In this document: positions 50,659 to 59,592 of the stretch, in pieces
How positions within the stretch are numbered: the stretch's first letter is position 1
How the letters are laid out: each line of letters begins with the position of its first letter
Source of the DNA: Streptomyces sp. P3
GTDB lineage: Bacteria > Actinomycetota > Actinomycetes > Streptomycetales > Streptomycetaceae
DNA length: 64,000 nt
Assembly: GCF_003032475.1 (NCBI RefSeq)
Contig: NZ_CP028369.1
Span: 2,666,001-2,730,000 of the forward strand
Direction: 5' to 3'
Position numbers and translations under genes: made by a program
The notes under the pieces: generated by a model
Database searches by the model: none
The model's input: the letters and a program-made list of their open reading frames with translations, nothing else
Told to the model about the DNA's origin: nothing

Positions 50659-51381
50659 ATGGCCGAAAACAGGGCATCGGTGTACGCGGAGGGTGTCCCC
50701 TGCTGGGTGGACGCGCAGCTCCCCGATGTGGACGCGGGCAAGCGGTTCTACGGTGAACTTTTCGGATGGGACTTCGAGGAGGCCTACGGCTCCGCGGTGT
50801 GGGCCCGGCTGGACGGCGCCCGGGTCGCCGGGCTCGCCCACAAGACGGACGGGCGGATGCCCACCGTCTGGACGGTCTACTTCGCCACCCCGGACGCGCA
50901 GGCGACCGCCCGGCGCATCCAGCGGGCCGGGGGACAGATGGTGACGGCGCCGCTCCCGGTCGACGGGGCGGGCTCCGCCGCGCTGGCGGCCGATCCCGAG
51001 GGCGCGGTCTTCGGCCTCTGGCAGGCGGCCGGCCACGCCGGATTCGGCGTGCGGCACCGACCCGGCGCGTTCGCGTGGGCGCAGCTCTACGCCCATGACA
51101 CCGAGGCCGCCAACACCTTCTACGGGCACCTTTTCCACGAGGCGCTGTTCGGCCCGCGGGCCGAGCCCGACTTCGGGCGGGCGCCGGTCGGCGACGTCTT
51201 CCCGGAGATCATGCCGGCGCACTTCCTCGTCCACTTCGGCGTGCGGGACTGCGAGGCCGCCCTGGGAGCGGTGAGCCGGCTCGGCGGGCGGGTGCAGGCG
51301 GGTCCGTTCACCGCTTCGTACGGAATCGTGGCCGTCGTCACGGACAATCAAGGGGCGTCGTTCGCGCTTCTGCAGCGTTGA
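50659..51381 (+). CDS. VOC (glyoxalase/dioxygenase-fold) protein upstream of afsK
   Basis: This 240-residue protein consists of two vicinal-oxygen-chelate domains (about 10-120, CWVDAQLPDVDAGKRFYGEL; about 130-240, FAWAQLYAHDTEAANTFYGH). The metal ligands typical of active glyoxalases are not clearly conserved. In S. coelicolor the AfsK-binding inhibitor KbpA is, as I recall, a protein of similar size encoded next to afsK; position and length make this a candidate orthologue, but that rests on memory. If correct, it binds unphosphorylated AfsK and restrains its autophosphorylation. Confidence 0.82.
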   Translation: MAENRASVYAEGVPCWVDAQLPDVDAGKRFYGELFGWDFEEAYGSAVWARLDGARVAGLAHKTDGRMPTVWTVYFATPDAQATARRIQRAGGQMVTAPLPVDGAGSAALAADPEGAVFGLWQAAGHAGFGVRHRPGAFAWAQLYAHDTEAANTFYGHLFHEALFGPRAEPDFGRAPVGDVFPEIMPAHFLVHFGVRDCEAALGAVSRLGGRVQAGPFTASYGIVAVVTDNQGASFALLQR

Positions 51382-51558
51382 GCCGTGTTTTTTGCTCGTA
51401 TATGAAATGAGACACCCTTATTGCCCCCGGGTTCGCAACCGGCCGCCCGGCCAGGAAGAATCAGGGTGCGTGCCGCCATGGCGGTGCGGTGGTGAGACGC
51501 TGCACGGGGCCGCGCACACACGTGGGTGGCGCGGCTCGTACGGGGAGGTGGCAGGCAA

Positions 51559-53928
51559 GTGGTGGATCAGCTGACGCAGCACGATCCTCGGCGGATCGGG
51601 CCGTTCGAGGTGCTGGGACGGCTGGGTGCCGGCGGCATGGGGCTGGTCTATCTGGCACGTTCGGCCTCGGGCCGGCGCGTGGCGATCAAGACGGTCCGCA
51701 CGGAGCTCGCCGAGGACCAGCTCTTCCGCGTGCGCTTCACGCGCGAGGTGGAGGCGGCCCGGGCGGTCTCCGGGTTCTACACGGCCGCGGTCGTCGACGC
51801 CGATCCGCGTGCCGCCGTGCCCTGGCTGGCCACCGCGTACGTGCCCGCGCCCTCCCTCGAGGAGATAGTGAACGACTGCGGCCCGATGCCGGCCCAGGCG
51901 GTGCGCTGGCTGGCGGCGGGCGTCGCCGAGGCGCTCCAGTCGATCCACGGCGCGGGGCTGGTCCACCGTGACCTGAAACCGTCCAACGTGCTCGTGGTCG
52001 AGGACGGTCCCCGGGTGATCGACTTCGGCATCGCGTCCGGCGTCTCGAACACGCGTTTGACGATGACGAACGTGGCCGTCGGCACCCCCGCCTACATGTC
52101 TCCCGAGCAGGCCAAGGACTCGCGGAGCGTGACGGGCGCGAGTGACGTCTTCTCGCTCGGCTCGATGCTCGTCTTCGCCGCCACCGGCCACCCGCCCTAC
52201 CGCGGCGCCAATCCGGTCGAGACCGTCTTCATGCTGCTGCGCGAGGGCCCCGACCTGGACGGCCTGCCCGACGAGCTGCGCCCGCTCATCGAGTCCTGTA
52301 TGCAGATGGAGGCGACGGCCCGCCCCAACCCGGCCGACCTCCAGGCCCAGCTCGCCCCCCACCTCTTCGGTTCCGGCTCGGACGACAGCGGAACCGCGTC
52401 GGCGTGGCTGCCGGAGAAGGCCGTCACCCTCATCGAGACGCGCCGCGGCGGCCGTCCCCCGGTGAAGCCCGCGCCCCCGAGCCCCCGCAGCGGCCAGGGC
52501 GTGGGAATGGCCCGGCCGGTCCCGCCCGTGCCGCCCCCGCCCCCGCACGACCCCGTGGTCCTCTCCCGCCCGGCGCCCGCGCCCGTCGGGGCCCCCGACA
52601 CCGGCCCGGTCCGGCTGGCGGGCGCGGCGGTGCCCATCGGGCCCGGTCCCCGGGTCGCCGACGTCCGCGCCACGGCCGCCGTGAAGGCGCCGGTCGCCGA
52701 GCCCGGCCTGGTCGCCGGCTGGTCCCGCCCGCGCCCCGGGGTCAACGGCGCCGACACCACCGTGCCCACCCCGCCGACCGCGCCCGCGGAGACCCCGGCG
52801 GGCTGGCGGCCCTGGCGGTTCCGCATGTCGAACGACGTGTGGGGCACGCCGTCCGTCTCCGGGGACCTCGTCTACGTCACCTCCTTCGAGGTGCACGCCC
52901 TGGACGTGGCGACCGGCCGCCGCCGCTTCAAGACGCGCGACGTGGCCTGGTCGATGGCGGTCGCCGACGGCCGGGTGCACGCCTCCGACGGCCCCACCCT
53001 GTTCGCGCTGGACGCCCGCGAGGGCGGCGACCTGTGGCGGCTGTCGACGGACGCCTGGGTGTACTCGCTCAAGGCCGACCGGGGCACCCTCGTCACCGGC
53101 ACGCGGGGCGGCGGCGTCCAGGCCTGGGAGGCGTCCAGCGGCCACAAGCTCTGGGAGATCACCGGCTGCCAGACCGACTTCGAGTCCCCGGAGGCCGGCC
53201 CGGCGCTGCACGACGGCACGGTCTACGTCTGGCGGGACGCCCGGCTCAGAGCCCTGGACGCCCGCACCGGTGAGGAGCGCTGGTCGTACCCGATCGGCGA
53301 CACGGCCTCGTGCGGCGGCGTCCCGGTCCGCGTCACCCCCGCCCCCGACGGCTATGTCTACCTCTCCGCCGGCACCCGGGTGCTCGCCGTCGACGTGGCG
53401 AGCGGCATGGTGCGCTGGCACTTCGAGGCCCCGGCGGTGTTCCTGTCCGCGCCGACGTTCGTGCCCGGCCCGGCGGTCACCGGCGGCGGCGTCTACCTCG
53501 CCGACTACCTGGGCACGGTGTACGCGCTCGACGCCACCGACGGCCGCGACCGCTGGCGCATCGCCACCGAGGCCCGGTCCTCCGTCGACCCCGTGCTGGT
53601 GGCCGCCGGACATGTCCACGTCGGCAGCGGCAAGGGCCTCTACACCCTGGACGCCGTGACGGGCACCCCCAAGTGGCGCTTCCAGGCGGGCGGCGACATC
53701 GTGGGCGCCCCGGCGGTCGCGGAGGGCCGTATCCACTTCGGCTCCACCGACCATCTGCTGTACACCCTGAAGGCCGACGACGGGCGGCTGCGCTGGAAGC
53801 TGGCGACCGGCGGCGAGATCACCGGCTCCCCGCTGGTCCGCGACGGCGTCGTGTACGCGTGCAGCAAGGACCGCTGCGTGTACGCGCTGGACGCCGAGAA
53901 GGGCACGGGCACGGCCCGCACCGCCTGA
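51559..53928 (+). CDS. afsK: Serine/threonine protein kinase AfsK
   Basis: This 789-residue kinase has an N-terminal kinase domain (about 14-275: [13 protein letters not shown], Lys44, HRDLKPSN with D138, DFG at 155-157, APE replaced by SPEQ) and Thr168 in the activation loop, the autophosphorylation site reported for AfsK. A Pro-rich linker (about 290-425) is followed by a C-terminal PQQ-like beta-propeller (repeats such as [28 protein letters not shown]). AfsK phosphorylates AfsR to raise afsS transcription and secondary metabolism, and also acts in polar growth. Starting at the first of two GTG codons gives the N-terminus [10 protein letters not shown] and puts the Thr at 168. An AT-rich promoter region lies at 51382-51430. 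Confidence 0.96.
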   Translation: MVDQLTQHDPRRIGPFEVLGRLGAGGMGLVYLARSASGRRVAIKTVRTELAEDQLFRVRFTREVEAARAVSGFYTAAVVDADPRAAVPWLATAYVPAPSLEEIVNDCGPMPAQAVRWLAAGVAEALQSIHGAGLVHRDLKPSNVLVVEDGPRVIDFGIASGVSNTRLTMTNVAVGTPAYMSPEQAKDSRSVTGASDVFSLGSMLVFAATGHPPYRGANPVETVFMLLREGPDLDGLPDELRPLIESCMQMEATARPNPADLQAQLAPHLFGSGSDDSGTASAWLPEKAVTLIETRRGGRPPVKPAPPSPRSGQGVGMARPVPPVPPPPPHDPVVLSRPAPAPVGAPDTGPVRLAGAAVPIGPGPRVADVRATAAVKAPVAEPGLVAGWSRPRPGVNGADTTVPTPPTAPAETPAGWRPWRFRMSNDVWGTPSVSGDLVYVTSFEVHALDVATGRRRFKTRDVAWSMAVADGRVHASDGPTLFALDAREGGDLWRLSTDAWVYSLKADRGTLVTGTRGGGVQAWEASSGHKLWEITGCQTDFESPEAGPALHDGTVYVWRDARLRALDARTGEERWSYPIGDTASCGGVPVRVTPAPDGYVYLSAGTRVLAVDVASGMVRWHFEAPAVFLSAPTFVPGPAVTGGGVYLADYLGTVYALDATDGRDRWRIATEARSSVDPVLVAAGHVHVGSGKGLYTLDAVTGTPKWRFQAGGDIVGAPAVAEGRIHFGSTDHLLYTLKADDGRLRWKLATGGEITGSPLVRDGVVYACSKDRCVYALDAEKGTGTARTA

Positions 53929-54012
53929 CCTACCGCGGTGACTTTCCTGATCCGCCCTGATCCGCCCTGAGCGCTGTGACCCGGCCGACCGACTTGACGA
54001 CCTGACCGGCCC

Positions 54013-54050
54013 GAGCGGCCCGTGCGGCCGACCTGAGCGGCCCGTGCGGC
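54013..54050. repeat. Direct repeat of 16 bp
   Basis: GAGCGGCCCGTGCGGC occurs at 54013-54028 and 54035-54050 in the 289-bp gap after afsK, next to a doubled TGATCCGCCC at 53948-53967. No gene is seen. Confidence 0.75.
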
Positions 54051-54217
54051 ACCGTCCGGGACGGCCGTCGTGCCGGGGGTACGGAAGGGGTCCGGACGGC
54101 GGCCGTCGCTGCGGGGGAGCGGCCCGCCGGTCGCTCTCACCCCGGACGCTACGCCGGAGACCGGCCGGTCGCCATGCGGTGACATGGCCGTGACAGGGTC
54201 CCCCTAGGGTGGCGGGC

Positions 54218-54760
54218 ATGGATCGACGGGGACGCAGACTCAGGTTCACAGCGGTCGCGGCGCTGGTGGTACTGGCGCTGACCGGCTTCTCCACGAGCCG
54301 GGGCCACGGTCACGGGCACAGCAGCGGTCACGGCAGCGGCGGCGGATGCAGCAGCTCCAGTCAGGACCACGACAGCTCGTCGTCGTCGAGCGGCGGCACG
54401 TCCGGCTCGCGCTACCGCGACTACGACGATGACGACGACTACACGGGCGGCACATCCGGCGGCTCCGGCTCCTCGACCCTGTCCGTGACCCTGCGGGACG
54501 CCACCGTGAAGCTGATCGACTGCGCGACGCCGAGCCGGCCCTACGCCATGGTCGAGCTCACCAACCCGAACGCGACCGGCGGCTACTTCACCGTCACGGT
54601 CGACTTCCTCGACGCCGGTTCGGGGCGTGTGGAGCAACGGAACGAGGACGCGTACGCCGCGGGCAACGCCACGGCGACGGTCCGTGTCGACCTGTCCACC
54701 CCGTCCGTCGCGGCGAGGATCGACCACTGCGAGGCGCAGCCGGCGGCACCAGCGCGCTGA
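54218..54760 (+). CDS. Secreted protein with His/Ser/Asp-rich segment
   Basis: This 180-residue protein has an N-terminal signal peptide (RLRFTAVAALVVLALTGFST), followed by a low-complexity stretch with alternating Gly-His, Ser runs and an acidic RYRDYDDDDDYTGG (about 30-85). A small beta-rich domain with two Cys follows (LSVTLRDATVKLIDCATPSR, VAARIDHCEAQP), like immunoglobulin-type FxLYD domains. The His-rich part could bind metal. A secreted protein gene lies in the corresponding place after afsK in S. coelicolor, so this is the last syntenic gene before the inserted block. ATG at 54218. Confidence 0.8.
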   Translation: MDRRGRRLRFTAVAALVVLALTGFSTSRGHGHGHSSGHGSGGGCSSSSQDHDSSSSSSGGTSGSRYRDYDDDDDYTGGTSGGSGSSTLSVTLRDATVKLIDCATPSRPYAMVELTNPNATGGYFTVTVDFLDAGSGRVEQRNEDAYAAGNATATVRVDLSTPSVAARIDHCEAQPAAPAR

Positions 54761-54771
54761 CCGGACGTCCC

Positions 54772-54829
54772 TCAACGGCCCGACGCCACCACGGGCGCCT
54801 CCGCCCACACCGTCTTGCCCACGGGCACG
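54772..54829 (-). pseudogene. Remnant: C-terminus of an RsbW-like ATPase
   Basis: About 18 codons ending in TGA encode VPVGKTVWAEAPVVASGR, the typical end of small Streptomyces GHKL ATPases. Nothing upstream continues the gene, so only its 3' end survives. It abuts a second remnant on the opposite strand. Confidence 0.55.
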
Positions 54830-54928
54830 CGAGGACTCCACCTCCCGCACGGTCCGTTGCTGTGCTTCGAAGCCGCCTCCTGGGCCGCCTTCATAGGCGA
54901 GTTGAAGGCCGGGCACTACCGTTCCTGA
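54830..54928 (+). pseudogene. Remnant: C-terminus of a DUF397 protein
   Basis: This tail of 32 codons (GPLLCFEAASWAAFIGELKA and ending in YRS-stop) matches the end of DUF397 proteins, which have F-x-x-x-A-W-x-x-F near the C-terminus. No start or upstream half is present. With the adjacent ATPase tail it looks like a decayed ATPase/HTH/DUF397 locus at the edge of the inserted catabolic block. The following 240 bp are empty. Confidence 0.6.
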
Positions 54929-55169
54929 GGCGGCCGGGCCCGGCCGCGGTCCGCGTTCCGGGCTCACCGGACCCTTGTCCGCGAGGGTCCGGCGGGCCAC
55001 TGACCTCCTGAGAGAACCGGGGGAAGGAACTTCCCACCGCATCGAGCGCACCTGGCCATGACGGATGGGCGGCCACCTGCCGGCCGTGGGTCCGGCAGCC
55101 GTCCACAGGCGGGGCCCCTGAACCGGGGCGTCTGCGCGTCGGGCCCGGGATCGGCTGCTCCGCCGGAGC

Positions 55170-55943
55170 TCACCGTGTCCGGAACCCTCCGCCCCGGCGG
55201 CCGGTGAACAGCTCGGCCTGCTGATCGGAGGGCAGGTTGCCCAGCGCGATGAGGTGCGGGGCCTGCGCGAACGCCGTCGCGCGGGCCGCCTCCCGCGCCG
55301 ACCACAGCGCCCGCACGGTGCCCTGGACGCCGCCCGGCGGGTACCCGGCGACGACCGCGGCGCAGGCCACGGCGGCCGGCAGCGCACCCCCGGCCTCGGT
55401 GAGTTCGGAGACGAGGCCGACCTCGTACGCGCGCCGGGCGGACATCCGTTCCGCGCCGCCCATCAGCATCATCCGGGCGACCTCCCCGTACGGCATCCGC
55501 TGCGCGAGCAGCACCGACTCGTACGCGCTGACCATTCCGTAGGTGGTGTGCGGGTCGAAGAACGCGGCGTCGGCCCCCGCGACGACGAACTCGCACTCCC
55601 CGAGCAGGTAGTAGGCGCCCCCGCAGGCCATCCCCTCCACCGCGGCGACGACCGGTTTCCACAGGTCGTTCGCCTTGGGGCCGACGGTGAGCAGCGGGTC
55701 GTCCTGCATGAAGGGCGAGCCGGGCTGCGGCACCACGGCGTCCCGGTCGATCCCGGTGGAGAACGCCCGCCCGCCGGCCCCGGTGAGGACGACGGCGCGC
55801 ACGGAGTCGTCGAAGCGCAGCGCGCGCCAGATCCCCCGCAGCTCGTCGGCCGTCTCGAGGTCGACGGCGTTGAGCCGTTCCGGCCGGTCCAGGGTGACGA
55901 CGGCGACGGCGGTCTTCTCGTCGACGTCCAGACGCACGCTCAC
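55170..55943 (-). CDS. Enoyl-CoA hydratase/isomerase-family protein
   Basis: This 257-residue crotonase-fold protein shows LDRPERLNAVDLETADELRG, oxyanion loop AFSTGIDRDAVV, and MACGGAYYLLGECEFVVAG. The catalytic segment FDPHTTYGMVSAYESVLLAQ lacks the two Glu residues of classical hydratases, suggesting altered chemistry, perhaps hydrolase or lyase. GTG at 55943 overlaps the DUF35 stop (GTGA). It is the last gene of an operon of thiolase, DUF35 and hydratase. Confidence 0.9.
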   Translation of the reverse strand: MSVRLDVDEKTAVAVVTLDRPERLNAVDLETADELRGIWRALRFDDSVRAVVLTGAGGRAFSTGIDRDAVVPQPGSPFMQDDPLLTVGPKANDLWKPVVAAVEGMACGGAYYLLGECEFVVAGADAAFFDPHTTYGMVSAYESVLLAQRMPYGEVARMMLMGGAERMSARRAYEVGLVSELTEAGGALPAAVACAAVVAGYPPGGVQGTVRALWSAREAARATAFAQAPHLIALGNLPSDQQAELFTGRRGGGFRTR

Positions 55944-56356
55944 GGGCGCTCCAGGACCCACTGCGCAAGCCCGTCCGCGCCGAAGACGGCCTGCACCCGG
56001 GCGCCGATGCGCACCCGGTCCGGCGGGACGGAGCCGAGGGCCGCCCCGGGCTCGCTCACCAGGTTGCCGACCAGCCGGATCCGGGGCGCCTCGGCCAGCT
56101 CGACGAGGAGCACGACGTAGGGGGCGTGCGCGGCGTAGTCGGGCAGCAGGGGCGGATGCGGGACGACGTAGGACCAGATCCGCCCGCGTCCCGAGGTCGC
56201 CCGCCACTCGCTCGCGAACGACCGGCAGTGCGGACAGCAGGGGCGGGGCGGGAAGCGGGGCTCGCCGCAGTCGGCGCAGGCCTGGACACGCAGTTCGCCT
56301 CGGGCGGCGTACTCCCAGAAGGGGGCGCCGTCGGCGTCGGGGACGGGGGTGAGCAT
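55940..56356 (-). CDS. DUF35 OB-fold/zinc-ribbon protein (thiolase partner)
   Basis: This 138-residue protein has a zinc ribbon ACADCGEPRFPPRPCCPHC near 26-44 and an OB-fold with GRGRIWSYVVPHPPLLPDYA and VVLLVELAEAPRIRLVGNLV. It sits between a lipid-transfer thiolase (upstream, 23 bp) and the hydratase (overlapping), the layout of Ltp2/DUF35 aldolase modules of steroid catabolism. It presumably forms a complex with the thiolase at 56380. Confidence 0.92.
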   Translation of the reverse strand: MLTPVPDADGAPFWEYAARGELRVQACADCGEPRFPPRPCCPHCRSFASEWRATSGRGRIWSYVVPHPPLLPDYAAHAPYVVLLVELAEAPRIRLVGNLVSEPGAALGSVPPDRVRIGARVQAVFGADGLAQWVLERP

Positions 56357-56379
56357 CGTGGATCGACTCCTCGGCGCGG

Positions 56380-57525
56380 TCAGTTGCGGAGCAGCAGGGC
56401 GGACGTCGGGACGCCTTCGCCGGCGGTGACGAGGCAGGTGGCGGCGCCGGGGACCTGGGAGGTGCTGGTGCCGCGCAGCTGTTTGACGCCCTCGTTGATG
56501 AGGTTGAAGCCGTGCACGTAGGCCTCGCTCAGCCCGCCGCCGCCGGTGTTCAGGGGCAGCCGTCCGCCGGTCTCCAGGGCGCCGCCCTCGGTGAACGCGC
56601 CGCCCTCGCCCCGGCCGCAGAACCCGTAGCCCTCCAGGGAGAGCGGGACCAGGGGGGTGAACGCGTCGTAGATCTGGGCGACGTCGACGTCGTCAGGGGT
56701 GAAGTCGGCGTGTTTCCACAGGTGTCGGGCGGCCGCCCAGGCGGGCCCGGTGAGCGGGTCGTCGTTCCAGTAGTTGACCATGCCGTGATGCTGGGCGGGC
56801 AGGCCCTGGGCCGCGGAGTGGACGTAGACCGGGGCGCGGCGGCAGTCCCGCGCCCGCTCCCGGCCGACGATCACGCAGGCCAGCGCGCCGTCGGTCTCCA
56901 GGCAGTTGTCGTAGAGGCAGAGCGGTTCGCTGATCCACCGGGCGGTCATGTACATCTCGCGGGTGAGCGGCCGGTCGTACATGATCGCGGCCGGGTTCCG
57001 GTTGGCCCGGTTGCGGCAGGCGAGCGCGACGTTGAAGAGGTGGTCGCGGGTGGCGCCGTACTCGTGCAGGTAGCGGCGGGCCAGCATGGCTATCTCGTCG
57101 GCGGGCCGCAACAGGCCGTAGGGGCGTGTCCACTGGGCCGGGGTGGGCAGTTGGACGGACGTGTTGGTCCACGGGCGCGGCCCGCTGCCCCGCTTGCGCG
57201 AGCGCCAGGCGACGCCCACGGTGGCCTGCCCGGCGGCGATGGCGCCGGCGAGGTGCGCGACGGTGGCGCAGGACCCGCCGCCGCCGAAGCCGACCTTGCC
57301 GAAGTAGGTCAGGTCCCCGAAGCCGACGGCCTTCGCCAGCTCGACCTCGTCGGTCTCCTCCATGGTGTAGGAGGCGAGGGCGTCGACCTCGCCGGGGTCG
57401 ATCCCGGCGTCGTCGAGGGCGGCGAGGACGGCCCGGCAGGCGAGGGCCCGCTCCGACTCCGGGAGGTGCTTGGCGAACGCGGTCTGGCCGATGCCGACGA
57501 TGGCGGTGGCGTCCTTGAGGGTCAC
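56380..57525 (-). CDS. Lipid-transfer-type thiolase (putative aldol lyase)
   Basis: This 381-residue protein has FGGGGSCATVAHLAGAIAAG (Cys86), AQIYDAFTPLVPLSLEGYGF and the Ltp-type signature LPLNTGGGGLSEAYVHGFNL followed by EGVKQLRGTSTSQV. These segments are those of steroid side-chain lipid-transfer/aldolase proteins and not of biosynthetic thiolases. GTG at 57525 follows GGAGG. Operator I lies 32 bp upstream. Together with its DUF35 partner it should cleave a C-C bond in a branched or cyclic acyl-CoA. Confidence 0.92.
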   Translation of the reverse strand: MTLKDATAIVGIGQTAFAKHLPESERALACRAVLAALDDAGIDPGEVDALASYTMEETDEVELAKAVGFGDLTYFGKVGFGGGGSCATVAHLAGAIAAGQATVGVAWRSRKRGSGPRPWTNTSVQLPTPAQWTRPYGLLRPADEIAMLARRYLHEYGATRDHLFNVALACRNRANRNPAAIMYDRPLTREMYMTARWISEPLCLYDNCLETDGALACVIVGRERARDCRRAPVYVHSAAQGLPAQHHGMVNYWNDDPLTGPAWAAARHLWKHADFTPDDVDVAQIYDAFTPLVPLSLEGYGFCGRGEGGAFTEGGALETGGRLPLNTGGGGLSEAYVHGFNLINEGVKQLRGTSTSQVPGAATCLVTAGEGVPTSALLLRN

Positions 57526-57557
57526 GCTGCACGCACCTCCGCGATGCGAAATGGCGG

Positions 57558-57572
57558 CTGACAGTCCGTCAG
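57558..57572. promoter_or_regulatory. Operator I: CTGACAGTCCGTCAG
   Basis: One mismatch to the consensus, 32 bp upstream of the thiolase at 57525. Its centre is 27 bp from that of site J. Confidence 0.85.
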
Positions 57573-57584
57573 GCTACAGCTAAT

Positions 57585-57599
57585 CTGACGGGTAGTCAG
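57585..57599. promoter_or_regulatory. Operator J: CTGACGGGTAGTCAG
   Basis: Two mismatches in the right arm, outer bases intact, 20 bp upstream of the FadD3-type ligase start at 57620. In tandem with site I in a divergent region. Confidence 0.8.
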
Positions 57600-57619
57600 C
57601 TAATGGGCGGGAGGCCGTG

Positions 57620-59248
57620 ATGCGCGAAGACGCGGACGTGATGCGCGCGGACGTGGAGTGGGGCAGCATTCCGGGCCTGGTGCGCGCGGCGGCCGAGCGG
57701 TACGCCGACGCCGAGGCGGTGGTGGACGGCCGCACCAGGATCGGTTACGCGGAACTCGGCGCCCGGGTCGAGCGTGCGGCGGCGGCCTGCCTGGCCAACG
57801 GGGTCGGGGCGGGCGACCGGGTCGGCGTCTGGGCCCCCAACTCGCTGGACTGGATCGTCGCGGCGCTGGGCGCGGTGTCGGCGGGGGCCGTGCTGGTCCC
57901 GGTCAACACCCGCTTCAAGGGCGTCGAGGCGGTGGACGTGCTGCGCCGGAGCGGGGCCCGGCTGCTGTTCGTGACGGGCGCCTTCCTCGGCACGTCGTAC
58001 GTGGCGTCGCTGCGGCGGGCGGCGGGCGAGGGGGAGCGTGCCGGCCCGGGGCCGCTGCCCGGGCTGCCCGCCCTGGAACAGGTCGTCGTCCTCTCCGACG
58101 ATGCCCCGGCCGACTTCCGGGCCTGGAAGGACTTCCTGGCGAGCGGGGACGGGGTCGGGCGGGCGCGGGTGCGGGCGCGGGCGGACGCGGTGCGCGGGGA
58201 GGATCCGTCGGACATCGTCTTCACCTCGGGCACGACGGGCCGCCCCAAGGGCGCGATGATCACGCACGCGCAGACCCTGCGGGCGTACGGGATCTGGACC
58301 GACCTGGCCGGGCTGCGGCACGGCGACCGCTACCTGATCGTGAACCCCTTCTTCCACACCTTCGGCTACAAGGCCGGCGTGATCGCCTGCCTGATGCGGG
58401 GGGCCACGATGATCCCGCAGCCGGTGTTCGACGTGGAGACGGTGCTGGCGAACGTCGCCGCGGAACGGGTGTCGGTGCTGCCCGGTCCACCGACACTGCA
58501 CCAGTCGCTCCTGGACCACGCGTCCCGGGACAGGCACGACCTCTCGGCGCTGCGGCTGGTGGTGACGGGTGCGGCGGTGGTGCCGCTGCGGCTGGTCGAA
58601 CGGCTGCGGGGCGAACTGGGCGTGGAGACGGTCCTCACCGCGTACGGCCTCTCGGAGGCGAGCGGCGTCGTCACGATGTGCCGCCGCAGCGACGACCCCA
58701 CCGTCGTCGCCGCCACCTCGGGCCGCGCGATCCCGGGCACCGAGGTACGGGTGGACGCGGCGCCTGGGGAGCCCGGCGAGGTGCTGGTCCGGGGCTTCCA
58801 CGTCATGCGCGGCTACTACGAGGACCCGGCGGCGACGGCTCGGGCGCTGACCCCCGACGGCTGGCTGCGCACGGGCGACGTGGGCGTCCTGGACGCGGCG
58901 GGCAACCTGCGTATCACCGACCGGATCAAGGACATGTTCATCGTCGGCGGCTTCAACGCCTACCCGGCGGAGATCGAGCGACTCCTCGGCCTGCACCCGG
59001 ACGTGGCCGACGTCGCCGTGATCGGCGTGCCCGACCCCCGGCTGGGAGAGGTGGGCAGGGCGTACGTGGTGCGGCGGCCGGGCGCGGTGTCCACGTCCGA
59101 CGACCTGATCGCCTGGTCCCGGCGCGAGATGGCGAACTACAAGGTGCCGCGGACGGTGGAGTTCGTGAGCGCGCTCCCGCGCAACGCCAGCGGCAAGGTG
59201 CTGAAGGGCGAGCTGCGGGGGCGGCGCCGACGTCCCCCGGTGGAGTGA
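57620..59248 (+). CDS. FadD3-family acyl-CoA ligase
   Basis: This 542-residue ANL ligase closely follows mycobacterial FadD3, which activates the steroid ring C/D fragment: WAPNSLDWIVAALGAVSAGA, DIVFTSGTTGRPKGAMITHA, NPFFHTFGYKAGVIACL, LPGPPTLHQSLLDHASR, LTAYGLSEASG, RITDRIKDMFIVGGFNAYPA and LPRNASGKVLKGELRG with the catalytic Lys. ATG at 57620 was preferred over GTG at 57617 because GGAGG is correctly spaced for it. Operator J is 20 bp upstream. The substrate could be a bicyclic or alicyclic acid, but that is inference from family. Confidence 0.93.
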   Translation: MREDADVMRADVEWGSIPGLVRAAAERYADAEAVVDGRTRIGYAELGARVERAAAACLANGVGAGDRVGVWAPNSLDWIVAALGAVSAGAVLVPVNTRFKGVEAVDVLRRSGARLLFVTGAFLGTSYVASLRRAAGEGERAGPGPLPGLPALEQVVVLSDDAPADFRAWKDFLASGDGVGRARVRARADAVRGEDPSDIVFTSGTTGRPKGAMITHAQTLRAYGIWTDLAGLRHGDRYLIVNPFFHTFGYKAGVIACLMRGATMIPQPVFDVETVLANVAAERVSVLPGPPTLHQSLLDHASRDRHDLSALRLVVTGAAVVPLRLVERLRGELGVETVLTAYGLSEASGVVTMCRRSDDPTVVAATSGRAIPGTEVRVDAAPGEPGEVLVRGFHVMRGYYEDPAATARALTPDGWLRTGDVGVLDAAGNLRITDRIKDMFIVGGFNAYPAEIERLLGLHPDVADVAVIGVPDPRLGEVGRAYVVRRPGAVSTSDDLIAWSRREMANYKVPRTVEFVSALPRNASGKVLKGELRGRRRRPPVE

Positions 59249-59276
59249 ACGGGTCTGCAACCCGCACGGCGAACTT

Positions 59277-59498
59277 AATGCTTGCATTACGTGGCTCGCC
59301 GAGCTCCGCCGGGAGCAGGATCTCACCCAGCGTGACATCGCCGACTCCATGGGGGTGTCCGCCCCCCGGATCTCGGCGATCGAGCACGGGGAGATCGATC
59401 GCACGGAGGTCGCCACCCTGCGCTCCTACGTGCGGGCCCTGGGCGGCGAACTCAGGATCGTCGCGGACTTCGGGGACACGCATTACACGGTGGCGTGA
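59277..59498 (+). pseudogene. 5'-truncated XRE-type helix-turn-helix gene
   Basis: An open frame with no ATG, GTG or TTG start encodes WLAELRREQDLTQRDIADSM, VSAPRISAIEHGEIDRTEVA and a C-terminal GGELRIVADFGDTHYTVA ending in TGA (59496-59498). This is the HigA/XRE fold of antitoxin-type regulators, complete from helix 1 but missing its N-terminal lead. It begins right after the ligase stop, next to the inverted repeat AATGC-TT-GCATT at 59277-59288. It looks like a remnant at the right border of the inserted block. Confidence 0.6.
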
Positions 59499-59592
59499 CC
59501 GGCCGCGGCCCGACCGGCTCCGGACACGCCTCGGCCGCGACGGCTCCCCCTCCGCGCCGCCGCGGCCGATCCCCGTGCGATGTGGCTCTGTG

